DNA of 64,000 nt from the NCBI GenBank assembly GCA_014529385.2, contig CM043963.1:95184412-95248411 (forward strand), read 5' to 3'. The stretch is from Adiantum capillus-veneris (lineage: Eukaryota > Streptophyta > Polypodiopsida > Polypodiales > Pteridaceae). Shown here piece after piece: positions 10,010 to 21,298 of the stretch (its first letter is position 1; each line of letters starts with the position of its first letter). A program made the position numbers and the translations under genes. The notes under the pieces are model-generated. The model was not told where the DNA came from, ran no database searches, and saw only the letters and a list, made by a program, of their open reading frames with translations.

Positions 10010-13000
10010 ATTAAGTAAAATATCAAAAACTAGCGAAGGCATGGCGAGAATTTCTCAATTTTCATTTGGTAAAAGTAGTAAGAGCTTTGTTGGCACATCC
10101 ATGTTGCACATATCTTGGAATCAATGCACTCCAATAGACTAACATAGAAATGTCATCAAGAACTTGTTGTGCTTTCATAAAGGCACCACATTTGGCATAA
10201 ACTCCAAGAGATTGCGCTTAACAAGATACTCTCACTTCCCATTTGGTTGAAGCAGCCCAAAGCTTCCCAAACACAACAAAGTCCTGCTATAAAAGACCTC
10301 CAAGAAACGTCTGGCCAGAATCTCTCAATTTTCATCCGGTAAAAGCAATCAGAGCTTCATTGCCACATGCATGTGGAACATATCCTGGAACCAATGCACT
10401 CCAAGAGACTAACATAGAAATCTCATCAAGAACATTTTGTGCTTTCATAAGGGCAAGGGCACCACATTTCACATACATGTTAGCCAACACACATCTTTGT
10501 CCAAGACTTCTTGGGCATCAATCCATGCATTGAGCAAGAATCCAGACTTTGCATATGGATAAGACAGCCCGAAGCTTCTTTGCTAGAGCCATGTATCTCA
10601 TATTCAGCAATCAACGCACTCTAAAGGTGACATTTTTGCATAGAAGGCTCATGGAGAAATTTTTGTACTTCCATACGGACACCTTATCTGGCATAAAGAT
10701 GGATCAAAGCATTGCCTGAATGTTTCTACAACAGCCTTGACTCGCAACCATTCTTTCACCTATTCAAAGATCTTGTACAAGCCTTCCAGGGGGAAGTGTA
10801 GGTGATTGCGATTAGAGACAGAACATCCCTTTGCATCTGGTAAAATGAGCCCACACCTTCCTTGGAGCGACGAGGTTGACCACATCCTACAATCCACTCA
10901 GTCCAAGAGATGACAGCCTAGAGAGGATCCCCAACAAAACTTCGCGTGCTATTGTGACAGCACTACATTTGGCATACATATAGATCAAAGCACCGCCAAG
11001 CATGGCATCTTGATCCGATAGCCCTTGGCTAGCAATCTCATCATGAATTAAGACATCATACATGTGAAGGTCTTGCGTAAGCTTGCCACGACCAGGTTGA
11101 CCATATCCTGCAGTCCACTCACTCCAAGAGACGACATCATAGAGACGACCCCATCAAAAATTTATTCTTCTATCATGACAGCACCACATTTGGCATACAT
11201 ATAGATCAAATCACTGCAATCAGTGCATTCCAAGAGATGACATTCCAGACAAAAAGCTCTTCAAGCACTTTTTGTGTTGTCTCAAGCGCACCACATTTTG
11301 CATACATATCGACCAAGGTAGTTCCAAGCACGACATCTTTTTTCAAGAGCCTCTGATTAGCAATATAATTGTGAATTTTTGTGCTCATATCAGCATCTTA
11401 CATCTTGCGTAGAGCCACATGCCTTCAAGATGCATATGTAGGTGATTGCACCTGGAGAGAGGCCCTCACTTCGCTTCTGCTAAACATAGACTAGAGTTTT
11501 CTCGCCCTGCCCCTGGGGGGAAAATCTTGCAATCAGTGCATTCCAAGAGTCCACACTCTAGACAAGAAGCTCCTCGACCACTTGCATAGAGCCACAATGA
11601 ATTCTCTCACCAATATGAAGGTGTTGTGTCAGGCCACATGACCTCAAGGTGCAAGCATAGGTGAATGCATTTGGAGAAAGTCTTTCCCTTTGCATTTGGT
11701 TAAAACAAGTTTCCTTGCCACAGCCATATTGGACAATATCTTGCAATCAACACGTTCTAAGTGACATTATCGAGAGGATGCCAATCAAGAATTTTTCATG
11801 CTTCCCTGACGGCACCACATTTGGCATACATATAAACTAAAGCACTACCAAGCATGCCATCTCTGTTTAATAGACCTTGATTGGAGATTTCGTCGTTTCT
11901 CACCCATGTTCACGTCTTGTGTAAGTAAGGCCACAAGGTTGAAAGGTGCAAGCATAGGTGATTTGCATTTGGAGAGAGCTCTTCCCTTCGCATCCAACAA
12001 TGAAAGCAGCACAAAGCCATAACGGGAATCTTACAATCAACCCGTTCCAAGAGACGACGTTTCAGATAAAATGCTCATTGCCCTTGACTAGCAGTCTCAT
12101 CGTCAATATACTCACCCTTGTGAACTTCTTGTGTGAGGCCTTAGGTCATCAATGTACATGATTGCATTTCAAGAAAGGACTCCATTCATATCTGGTTAAA
12201 AAGCTTCCTTGGCACATCCATGTTGAGCATATTCTGCAATCAATGTGCATCAGGAAACGACATCTGGGGAAAAACCCATCAATAGCTTTGTGAGAGTATC
12301 ACGCTCGGCATATACACTCACCAATGTGCTCATGGACAGAAAGATCATCAAGAAATTTATGTGTTTTTATAAGGGCACCACATTTGACATACATATAGCA
12401 TTGTCAAGCACAACATGTTTCTTCAATAGCCCTTGACTAGCAATCTCATCGTGGATATTCAGCCCCAAGTAAAGATCTTGTGTAAGCCTAGTGCTTTCTT
12501 GAGGGCACCCCATTTGGCATAATAGCCCTTGACTAGTAATCTAGTGCTTTCGTGAGGGCACTACATTTGGCATGATAGCCCATGACTAGTGATCTCATTT
12601 TGAATTCTCTCATCTTTTGTAATGCCACAGGTCTGCAAGGTGTGGGCATAGGTGATTTCCATATGGAGATAGGCCTTCCCTTTGCATCCAATATCCTGCC
12701 AAGTGACATTACACAGAGGATGTCAATCAAGAATATTTCGTGTTTCTGTGATGACACCACATTTGGCATACATATCAACTAAAGCACTATTAAGCATGAC
12801 ATCTTTCTCCAATAGACCCTGACTGGCAATCTCGTCGTAAATTCTATTACCCATGTTGACGTCTTGTGTAAGTAAGGCCACAAGGTTGAAAGGTGCAAAC
12901 ATAGGTGATTTGAATTTGAAGAGAGCTCTTCCCTTCACATCCACTAGTAAAAGCAGTAGAGTGTTTCCTTGCCACAGCCATAACAAGCATCCTACAATCA

Positions 13001-14265
13001 ACCTGTTCCAAGAGACGACGTTTCAGATTTACATGTCCAGGAGCACACCACCCTACCTTGTACAACATGGCTTTTCAAAAACCCCTGTCTTGGAATCTCG
13101 AATCTCATCATGAATGTGCTTCCTCCTATCAATAGCTTTGCTTGTGGCACAAGCTTTCAATGTGTAGACGCACGTCATTGCATTTGGCAAAACACCCCTA
13201 CATTGCATCTGCTCAAGACAATCTAGAACAAATCAACCTCGTCCTTCATGTGCATAACCTGCTAACATGATAGTCCATGTTGTCAAGTAGTGTTTTGGCC
13301 TCATTAAGCTTTCCACATTGCCACACACAACATGTTTTTGCAACAGCCCCCCAATAGCCCCTAATTGCATGGGTGATTGAATCTGAAGAAAGGCCTTTCC
13401 TTCGCATCTACTGAAAACATCTCCATTCTTCGTTGCCACAGCCATCTTGTGCATATCTCGTGAAAACATCCTAGCACGAAAAAAGGACTTTCTTTTGCAT
13501 CTGGTGAAAAATCTGATTACTACGTTATTGCCACAACCATGTTGGGTATATCCTATAGTGCACCACATTTGGCTTACATATTGACCAAGGCAGTGCCAAG
13601 CACGACATCTTTTGCCAAGAGCCTCTGACCAACAATATAATCGTGAATTTTTGTGCCCATATCAGCATCTTGCCTAGAGCCACATGCCTTCAAGATGCAT
13701 GCATAGTTGATTGCATCCAAAGAGAGGCCCTTGCTTCGCATTTGCTGAAAACAGACGGCATTCCTTGTCGTGCTTTCTCAAGCGCACCCCACTTGGCATA
13801 CATATTGACCAAGACAATGCCAAGCCCAACATCTTTTTGCAACAGCCTCTGACTGAATTTTGTGCCCATATCAACATCTTGCGTAGAGCCAGATGCCTTC
13901 AAGATGATTGCAACTGGAGATAGGCCCTTGTTTCACATCGAACAGGACACGAAGAGGGAGCTGTTTTTGAAATTTGTGAGCGCTGCCTACGATCCTTGAT
14001 TGAATTTTGTGTCAATATCAGTATCTTGCGTAGAGCCAGATGATTGCAACTGGAGATAGGCCCTTGTTTCACATCAAACAGAACACGGAGAGGGAGTTTT
14101 TCTGAAAGTTGTGAGCGCTACCTGCGAACCTTGACTAAATTTTGTGCCCATATCAGCATCTTGCGTAGACCCGTAGATGATTGCAACTAGAGATAGGCCC
14201 TTGTTTCACATCAAACAGAACACGGAGAGGGAGCTGTTTTGAAAGTTGTGAGTGCTGCATGCGAT
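10010..14265 (-). pseudogene. Scrambled block of PLS-type PPR gene fragments
   Basis: The minus strand encodes at least a dozen copies of the PPR signature (L)VDMYAKCG, read from repeats of TTGGCATACATAT preceded by CACCACATT. Clear ones lie near 10,190, 10,466, 10,970, 11,190, 11,300, 11,820, 12,390, 12,763, 13,567 and 13,794. Between them are other PLS motif parts such as WNALIA, GYAQHG and IHDEI. PPR-PLS proteins bind organelle RNA, often for C-to-U editing. No ORF exceeds about 120 codons, spacing is irregular, and fragments recur as near duplicates. It is a rearranged pseudogene cluster, not a gene, and it sits inside a plus-strand gypsy pol relic. Confidence 0.85.
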
Positions 14266-14267
14266 CC
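13903..14267. repeat. Tandem repeat, about 135 bp, nearly three units
   Basis: Three consecutive units each begin GATGATTGCAACTGGAGATA (or one base different) and contain GGCCCTTGTTTCACATC. They form the right-hand end of the PPR block, next to an A-run at 14,269-14,279. Confidence 0.85.
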
Positions 14268-14388
14268 AAAAAAAAAAAGCACAGTTGAGCCATATGAAAA
14301 TAGCCGATAGTTGATAAACATTTTCCCGTTAAAAAGTGTCGCCACGTGGACGAACCTCCAGCCAACATTGCGATTTCGGCTTCTACAC

Positions 14389-15001
14389 TAACGAAGTAAT
14401 GAAAGAAACATGCACTAGCATCACTGAGGTTAGAAGGTTTCTGGGAGCATGTGTCTTTTATGTTATTTGGATTCCACATTATGCACATGTAGTTGATCCT
14501 CTTTATCAATTACTTAGAAAGAATCAAAAGCTTAAATGGACAGAAGCACATGTAAAAGCCATGAGAAAGCTAAAGGAGTTGCTTTAGTCAGCACCAACTT
14601 TGAGAAAGGTAGACTATGAGTGTCAAAGCCCAATAATTGTGATAGTAGACACAAGTCCTATAGGGATTGGATGGGCAATAGGGCAAGATGACGAACAAGG
14701 ACACAGGTATGTGGTAAGATTTGGAGCAAAGATACTAAGTGCTCGCCAAAGAAACTATCCACAGGTAAAGAGAGAGTTATGGGGTATGGTTACAGCCTTG
14801 AAAATTGGGAAAGAGTACCTAATTGGTCCATGTGTGGTTGTAGAAACAGATTGTCTACCACTTCTTGGGATGATTACAAGCTACTCAACGCCAGACATTG
14901 CTATGTTGCGATGGATTTCATACATTAAGTCCTTAAATCCCAAGTTTAAGCACATTACATGTAAATACATAGGCAGATATGCTATCAAGGGCAAGGTATG
15001 A
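14389..15001 (+). pseudogene. Ty3/gypsy pol relic: RT thumb and RNase H
   Basis: The RT connection/thumb (TEVRRFLGACVFYVIWIPHY, 14,425-14,484) continues the relic that broke off at 9989. A stop at 14,587 separates it from RNase H at 14,600-15,001, where the acidic catalytic positions are visible in IVDTS, VKREL and VETDCLPLLG. RNase H would remove the RNA template strand. The 4.4-kb PPR block therefore lies between the RT palm and thumb of one element. Confidence 0.88.
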
Positions 15002-15129
15002 ATATGAGTCACCAATGATTGATGAGGGAGATGATGTAGACACAAAGTTCTATTCTATCTCTCATGTCAAAGGTAACAATGTCTACATGACTAATCCACA
15101 CTTGAATTGTTCTTGAAATCTTTATGAAG

Positions 15130-16460
15130 GTGATTGGCTTCTTATTGGAGGCTACTTGAGTACTCTAGCAAAACAGGATGATTGGTTTGAACAACACTTC
15201 AAGAGGATATGCAGGAAAGCATATGGGTACTTTTTGAGGGATGGTTACTTGTGGAAGCATCCTAAACAAAAGGGTGCTACACCACAAAGGGTTATATGTA
15301 AAAAAGAGACTCAAGTAAAGCTCATGCAAGAGTTTCATGAGAGTCTATGGGCTGGACACAGAGGTGTGTGGGAAACCTTCTCCAAGTTGAAAGAAAAATA
15401 CTGGTGGAAGGGTATGTATAAAGATGTATCTCAATTTGTAGAGTCATGTGTAACTTTTCAAATGTATTCAAACATTCGACATTGTGATGGATTGCACCCT
15501 ACATATCCATTAGCCATGCACTATAAATGGGTTGTGGGTCTAGTCACAATTCTTTTAGGACTTTGGCCGATGAGATACTTAGTTCTTGCACGAGAGGATC
15601 TAACTAACCAGGTTGAAGGGCAAGCATTAAGAGCTAAAACCACAAAATCTGTATGCAAATTCCTTCTTGATGAGGTGATTTGCCGTTATGGTTGTGTGGG
15701 AAAGATCACTATAGACAGAGGTGAGTTGAATGCCAAAGAATCAAGGGAGTTCTTTTTCAGATTATAAATCAAGTTTTCTCTTACTACAGCTTACAACCTT
15801 GAAGGCAATGGAAAGAGTGAAATAGGGCATCCTCTTATCAGCAAAGCTTTGGCCAAGTCTTGCAAAGGAAGAGTTGGTGAGTGACCAAAAATGTTACCAT
15901 ATGCTTTTTGATCGTACAACACATAGCTCAGTAACTAGCTATATGCCTGCAAAGCTAATGTATGGTCAAAAGCCAGTGATGTCGATTGAAGATACAATTC
16001 CCACATGGAATGTACTACCTTGGCAAGAGGGGCTTAGCAAGGAAGATCTCCTTGCATTGCGTATAAGGCAACTAGAGAGAAGACCTAGAGACATTGAGAC
16101 TGCAAAAGAACGACTCAACAATGCAAGGTTGAAAAACAAGGAGTACTTTGATAAGCGACATCGGCTCAGGAGCAAAGCAATTGACAAAGGTGACGGGTTT
16201 TAGTGTATGATAGTAGCCTTGATAACCATCACACAATCATGCGTAAGTTCTCAAAAAGATGGTTTGGACCGTATGTTGTAAAGCATGTGCATGAAAATGC
16301 TACTTACAACTTGTCTGAAATAGATGGTACAGAAGTAAAGATTTCCATTGCAGGAAAAAGGATCAAAATGTTTAAGAAAAGAGGAGACAATGATCCAGAA
16401 GATGTTAAGGAGGAGGAAGAGAAAAACACAGGTGAAGATCAAAGTGAAGATGAAGCTTAG
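15130..16460 (+). pseudogene. Ty3/gypsy integrase relic and C-terminal tail
   Basis: The zinc-binding region keeps both His residues (HESLWAGHRG, about 15,336-15,365), but the CxxC has become CVTFQ, losing the second Cys. The catalytic core is shifted and altered: the first Asp region reads VVGLVTILLG, while the second (TIDRGELNAKE) is preserved. Stops or frame changes fall at 15,767, near 15,870 and at 16,201-16,203. The tail at 16,203-16,460 is the basic DNA-binding C-terminus (FSKRWFGPYVVKHV) followed by an acidic end. Inactive. Confidence 0.85.
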
Positions 16461-16554
16461 GAATCATCCAGTGAAGAAAAAAGCAAGGAAGATGTACAAG
16501 AGGGCTAATCTTACAAAGAGAGAATGTGGCACATACCGGAGGATGTGCAGGTTT

Positions 16555-16566
16555 AGAGGGGGTGGA
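16555..16566 (+). other. Polypurine tract and start of the 3' LTR of the gypsy relic
   Basis: AGAGGGGGTGGA is followed at 16,567 by TGTCGTGC, the LTR start. The same purine tract and LTR edge occur on the minus strand at 53,481-53,492 in the pol-less element. The right end of this LTR is not found. The DNA from 16,600 to 16,930 is AT-rich and holds nothing else I can name. Confidence 0.75.
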
Positions 16567-16929
16567 TGTCGTGCTATGAAACGTACATAGTGGGAACGCA
16601 TGCTACAAGACCTATCTTGTAACTTTTTAGATACATAATTATATTTACTATAATGTACATATACATATCTAAGTATAATAATAATCTTTCTATCTCATCC
16701 TATTATTTATCTCAAGGGTAACATATTCTTACTTTACCGTCAAAAAGTACTATGGAAAAAGTGTCAATAGCTCCGTCTCTTTAACTTGGGACAAAAAGAA
16801 TTGATTATTTCTTTCTACTATTTCATTATTATCTCACAACCTAGCTAGATCTTATATCTAGGGTAACTTCCAATATATATATATTCTATGTAATTTTTTA
16901 TATTTTTCCTATATTCGTTTAGAAAGCAC

Positions 16930-17263
16930 ACAAGGCAACCCTAATTCTGCATAGTGATCCATTGAGCCTTGCCTGGCACAATAATCCCTTTGTCCACAGT
17001 GGTTTGTTGCAAAGAGTCCGTAATAGTCATACATACCCCACCCTAGATGCCTCCAGGTCCAAAAGCAGCTGACCAAAAAGTATCATATTGTCCATGCAAG
17101 ATCTGACCCTAATGCGGCTCTCACACAGATGGTGCTCCTATAGCATAAGGAGATCAATGTCTTCTCCCACAAGGAAGCGTTGTAGCTCCTGACGCAGTCG
17201 GCCCCGTTGATGTTGAAATTGGGGCCCACCAAGTCCCTGAACATTCCATGAGAAGATCCTCAT
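16930..17263 (-). pseudogene. LINE (L1-like) ORF2, endonuclease N-terminus only
   Basis: The ORF starts at 17,263 with MRIFSWNVQGLGGPQ, the typical first beta-strand (SWNVQGLG) of the APE-type endonuclease of plant L1 elements. It continues to about 16,930 with one stop at the usual catalytic Glu region (LLMLxEHHL) and a frame change. The endonuclease would nick target DNA. Everything 3' of this, including reverse transcriptase, is missing, which is opposite to normal 5' truncation. ORF1's TGA and this ATG overlap as ATGA at 17,260-17,263. Confidence 0.75.
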
Positions 17264-19250
17264 GGGGAGCGAGAGAGAACAGATGCTGCCGCAGCAGCTA
17301 AACGTGCTATCTTTGAGGCTGTCTTGGATGTGGAGTAATCCGCATCCGAGCGTCCTCTAGACAGGCGTGACTGCAACGAGTGTCTGGCCCAAGCCCAAGT
17401 AGAGTGAGCCGTACATAAAGCAACCTCCTCTATCCAAGAGTCCTCATGAATGTGTACATAGCATGGCAAGCACTGCGTATTGGCAAAGAAATAAACCACA
17501 ATGTGTCTACATCCTGCTGTATCTGGAGGGGTCACCGCAAACTTGGCCAATGGCCAACAAAGTCTGAAGCATGTATGTAACTCCTAGTTCTCCCATGTGG
17601 TGAGAGAACTCTAGAACCTGTGTATGCAACCACTCCAACAATGAGTAGAGAGTCCACTCAGTCTGGTCCTTGCGGCAAAGGGGAAAAGAGAAGCCAACCA
17701 CTGAGTCCAAGGCCTCTATCCCCCTAGATGCAAGGAACAAAACATGGACCCTAAAGCAGGGTGCCTCATGGTCTGCTGAAGGGTCACTGAGAAAATGTGT
17801 AAAGTCGTAGTCAAAGAAGTCCCATTGGTGTCGATTTTCAAAGCTCGTCATACCACGAGGGAATGCTGCAAAAGGAGACGTCTATACCTGTAGAGGGGAT
17901 CACAAGAAAGGTTGTCCCTCTCTTGCCAAGCGACTCGTGGCAAAGGAAATGCCAAGAGATCTCCTAGAAGTTGGAGACGGCCCTGCCCCCTGGGTCGATT
18001 GTGGAACTGGAGCGGGAAGGGGGGGTGTAGGATTAGGGGAAGGAGGTGGAGAAGAGGGGCGGGGGGGAGCGGTAGAGGTAGATGGGCGGGGGGAAGACCG
18101 GGCGGGATCAGGAGGCGGGGGGGAGGATGATGAGGAGGGGGGGAACTATGGGGGAGGAGGGGCTGTCAAGGGTGAAGCTGAGGTGGGGGCTGGAGAAGGG
18201 ACCTCATCTTGCTCAAGAGGACGGAAAAGGTTCCCCTTAGGAACCCACTAATTCTCAGCGCCTAAGGACCACTCTGAGTGCCACGCTGTGGCTGTGGCCC
18301 CTGCTGTCATCGACCACGGACCTGTTGCCATCCCTCCTCCGCTGGAGCCCCAGGCTCAGAGAGTGGCTCTGCATGTGTGCACTGTGCCTGTGCATGTGGC
18401 TACTGGCCAGCCCTTGCAGGCTGGGGCTGAGTCTGTGGTATAGGTTGAGGCCTCCTCCGTGGATAGGCCTTCGTAAGATGGCCCATCTGTCAACAAATGA
18501 AGCACTGGTTTGGGAGGCCCGAATACTCCACGCTCTATCTAAACCAACCCCCACACACCCGAGGCAAAAGAAGGACCTTCGAGAGAGTGTGAGTGTCCCT
18601 AACCAGAACGCGAACTGGGGGAATGTCGGCCGCCTTGGTAGCTACTACTGAGGCTACCATGTGAGGTGTCTTTAGGGCAGTCTCAATCGCTTAACCACGA
18701 AATCAAATAGATAAGGGGATGTCTACCTCCTCTACCAGAACATCTAAAGCAGGGTCAAAACCATGTCTCCACTGTCGAAAGTGGGCTCAAGCTGCTCGGA
18801 TGGTCAATGGACTTATGGAAATGACCTTGGATTCCATCTCCGGGATCTCGAACTCGATCTGGTAGTAGCCTCGCCCAAGGATTTGAACGTCCAAGATCTT
18901 GCTCACCTCTGCAAGAAGGCGGTCCTAGAGAAGGTCACGCAGCTCTCCTCTGTTGGGTCTGGTGGCGAGAATCTTGCAGATGGCTGATGTTGCCTACAGA
19001 CGATCCACCTCTACGACTACGCTTGCTTTCTCTTTTGGAGTAAGAGCAAGTTGAATGGTGGGCTCAGCGGGGTTGGGCGAGGGGACTTCATCAGATTCCC
19101 TCTGTGGTGGAGATGGAGCCTCCATTTGTGTCTGCTGCTGTGAGGAAATGGCGGAGAAGCATCGTCGAAAAGAGAAGCTTTTGTTGGACCAAACCCGTCA
19201 ATGGTACTGGCGAGGCTCGACAAGCAGGATGGCCATTGTTATGCTGGATT
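17260..19250 (-). pseudogene. LINE (L1-like) ORF1, Gag-like RNA-binding protein, decayed
   Basis: Reading leftwards: an N-terminal region with a conserved ATRPNRGELRDLL-type motif around 18,930-18,975 and GRGYYQIEFEI near 18,830-18,880; a CCHC knuckle around 18,460-18,520 (CFIC then QMGHLTKAYP, with a stop and a lost Cys); a Pro-rich linker encoded by the G-rich 18,000-18,230; and a C-terminal part in two ORFs (17,507-17,851 and 17,260-17,550). ORF1 coats the LINE RNA. Several frames are used, so it is dead. The 5' end near 19,260-19,500 is GC-rich. Confidence 0.65.
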
Positions 19251-19798
19251 GGGAGGAGGGGCTGGGGGATGAGGTAAAAAGTGGGGCGGCGGGCGGATAG
19301 GGCAGCGGGCGGGCAAAGGGTAGCGGGCGAGGTGACAAGCGAGCAGGGGGCAGCGGGCGGGTTGATGGGCAGCGTGCTGGTGGAAGCGCGGAGTATGTGC
19401 GAGAAGCGAGGACAGGGGGGAGGGGGCAGCCATGGTGCGCGAGGGCAGGGGGGGGAGGGGGGCATCAATGGCGAGCGGGTGGGTGTGACAGCAACAGCGA
19501 GCCTTTAGAGAGATGTTATATTTGCCCCATCACTCAAGTTAGTAAAAAATGATAAAACTTATTACAGCTGAAATATTATAATCTTAAAACAACTCAAATA
19601 AAATCAAATCAAAATCAAAATTTTCTAATAATAAATGGTAAAAGGTTACATACTACTTTGGGAAAGGTGCATAAATGCATAAAGATCCAATGAACCAATT
19701 CTTGGATCTTATTATGAGGTCCTACCCTTGTATCTACTCACACCTCAGGTTTCAAAATTCAAAACTTCTACATGGGTACTTAGGTTTACATCCTCTTC

Positions 19799-20007
19799 TT
19801 ATATCATTCTTCTCCACAAGAAATATCTATCTCGGTGGTAATGCAGAGCAAAGTCCCAAACACATGTCGGCTTCTCATATTTGTCAAAATTGATAATGAC
19901 GTTGTGAGGACTATACCTAATGATAGGGTCATAGTCTTTGCTAAACCAAACTTGAGGTATGTAGTAAAATTGATTCCTGCTATTTGATTTCTTCCAAACT
20001 CTAAATA
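19799..20007 (-). pseudogene. Unidentified decayed ORF, downstream half, split by the copia insertion
   Basis: The minus strand reads VWKKSNSRNQFYYIPQVWF and further protein-like sequence to a stop near 19,799. The other half lies beyond the copia element at 25,564-25,870. Frame continues through the TGACC target site when one copy is ignored. No family recognised. The region 19,510-19,798 is AT-rich and shows no gene. Confidence 0.35.
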
Positions 20008-20012
20008 TGACC
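20008..20012. repeat. Target-site duplication of the copia element (left)
   Basis: TGACC here equals TGACC at 25,564-25,568, directly outside the two LTRs. Confidence 0.95.
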
Positions 20013-20204
20013 TGTTGGGGTATAAAGCCCAATGTGGTCGCCCAGGTAAGTGGGCGGGCCGCCAGATATGTACACATGTTCTTTTGTAAAAACCTAATAA
20101 GAACTCACTATGCTCTACACATTACAGTAGAGCGAGTTCACCATATCATCATGCTCTTCTTCTCGCACTCTCTCTCGCGTCGCACTTTCGCTCGTACTCC
20201 TTCA
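20013..20204 (+). repeat. Copia 5' LTR
   Basis: Begins TGTTGGGGTATAAAGCCC and ends CTCGTACTCCTTCA. A TATAAAG word lies very near the 5' edge; whether it is the promoter is unclear because U3 would then be only a few bases. Confidence 0.95.
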
Positions 20205-20206
20205 AC

Positions 20207-20218
20207 TGGTATCAGAGC
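20207..20218 (+). other. Copia primer-binding site (initiator tRNA-Met)
   Basis: TGGTATCAGAGC, two bases after the LTR, exactly matches the common plant retrotransposon primer site. The following 20,219-21,298 is an untranslated leader with no convincing ORF. Confidence 0.95.
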
Positions 20219-21298
20219 TCAGATCGAGGCTCGGGGAAGCACTGCAGGAGGCTAGAGTCACCATCTCAGATTGGAGTGAAATTCGATAGGCGAAGACACG
20301 GCTCCAAATCTCGTGGGCGTGCCCAAAGGGCTCGGTGTTCTCAGAATTTCATTCTGAGGTCATCTCCGCCACCATTCGGCTTCGGCAAAGGTCTACGCAG
20401 GCCATTTTCGACTACGTGGTCTCGACGGGTGCAGATCCGACTCTGCAAATTTGGGGTTTTCGGCCTACGACTGCAGGTGTTTAGGATATCGACACTCCCA
20501 GAGTGCTGATTTGTGGTTGTCTACACATCGAAGGACGGCTCACAGTTCTTGGAGGCGTGTCACATACAACACGGGCGCATCTACACAGACTGTAGGCGAC
20601 ATCCACTAGTTCATCAGGTAGCTTGTGTTTGCTACTTGATATTCCAGATTTCATCCTGACATTGCAGGTACTTCCACATGGGATGTATTGTCAGAGATGA
20701 TGTATGTCTGTTGAGGGTTTGCCGGCTGTGAGTCACGCAGCAAACAACCGCCGCAGCGGTTACAGCATACAGTGGGAAATTTGTGGATGTATGAATTTGT
20801 GGGAAGTCTATGTACTGTCAGATTTATTGCAGCCTTTGTTGAGGGTTGAGTGAGGTTTTATTGAGCTGGGGGATTCTCGAATGTTGAGATCCTTTCGGTG
20901 ATACAGGTCTTGGAGCGATCCCTCGAGCACCCTTAGATAGGCAGCTAGGATGTATTGACTGTGAGTTAGACAGTTGGGATTGCATCTTTGCTTTACTGCC
21001 GTTGAGGCATTGTCGCAGTCTATGCTTATAGGACAGTGACAGGACAGTGAGAGACAGTACAGGTACAGGACAGGTTTACCCGCAGCTTACAGTGTCAGAG
21101 AGACAGTGTTTCTGAGCTGTTTTTGGTCTGTTTTGGAGTACACCATAGCCATTTTACAAAGGAGACTCTGCCGAAATTTATTCAGAATCTGAAGCTTTCT
21201 TGGTTCATTTGACAGGTTGATATTGGTTCAGAGGTCAGTTTACAGGGGAAACTTTGCTGAATTTTTCCCATGAAAGTAAACCACTATGAAGCGTAGCT

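Noticed and set aside
10010..14265. A functional PPR gene on the minus strand
   Set aside because: No frame exceeds about 120 codons, motif spacing is irregular, pieces are duplicated out of order and no start or DYW end is visible.
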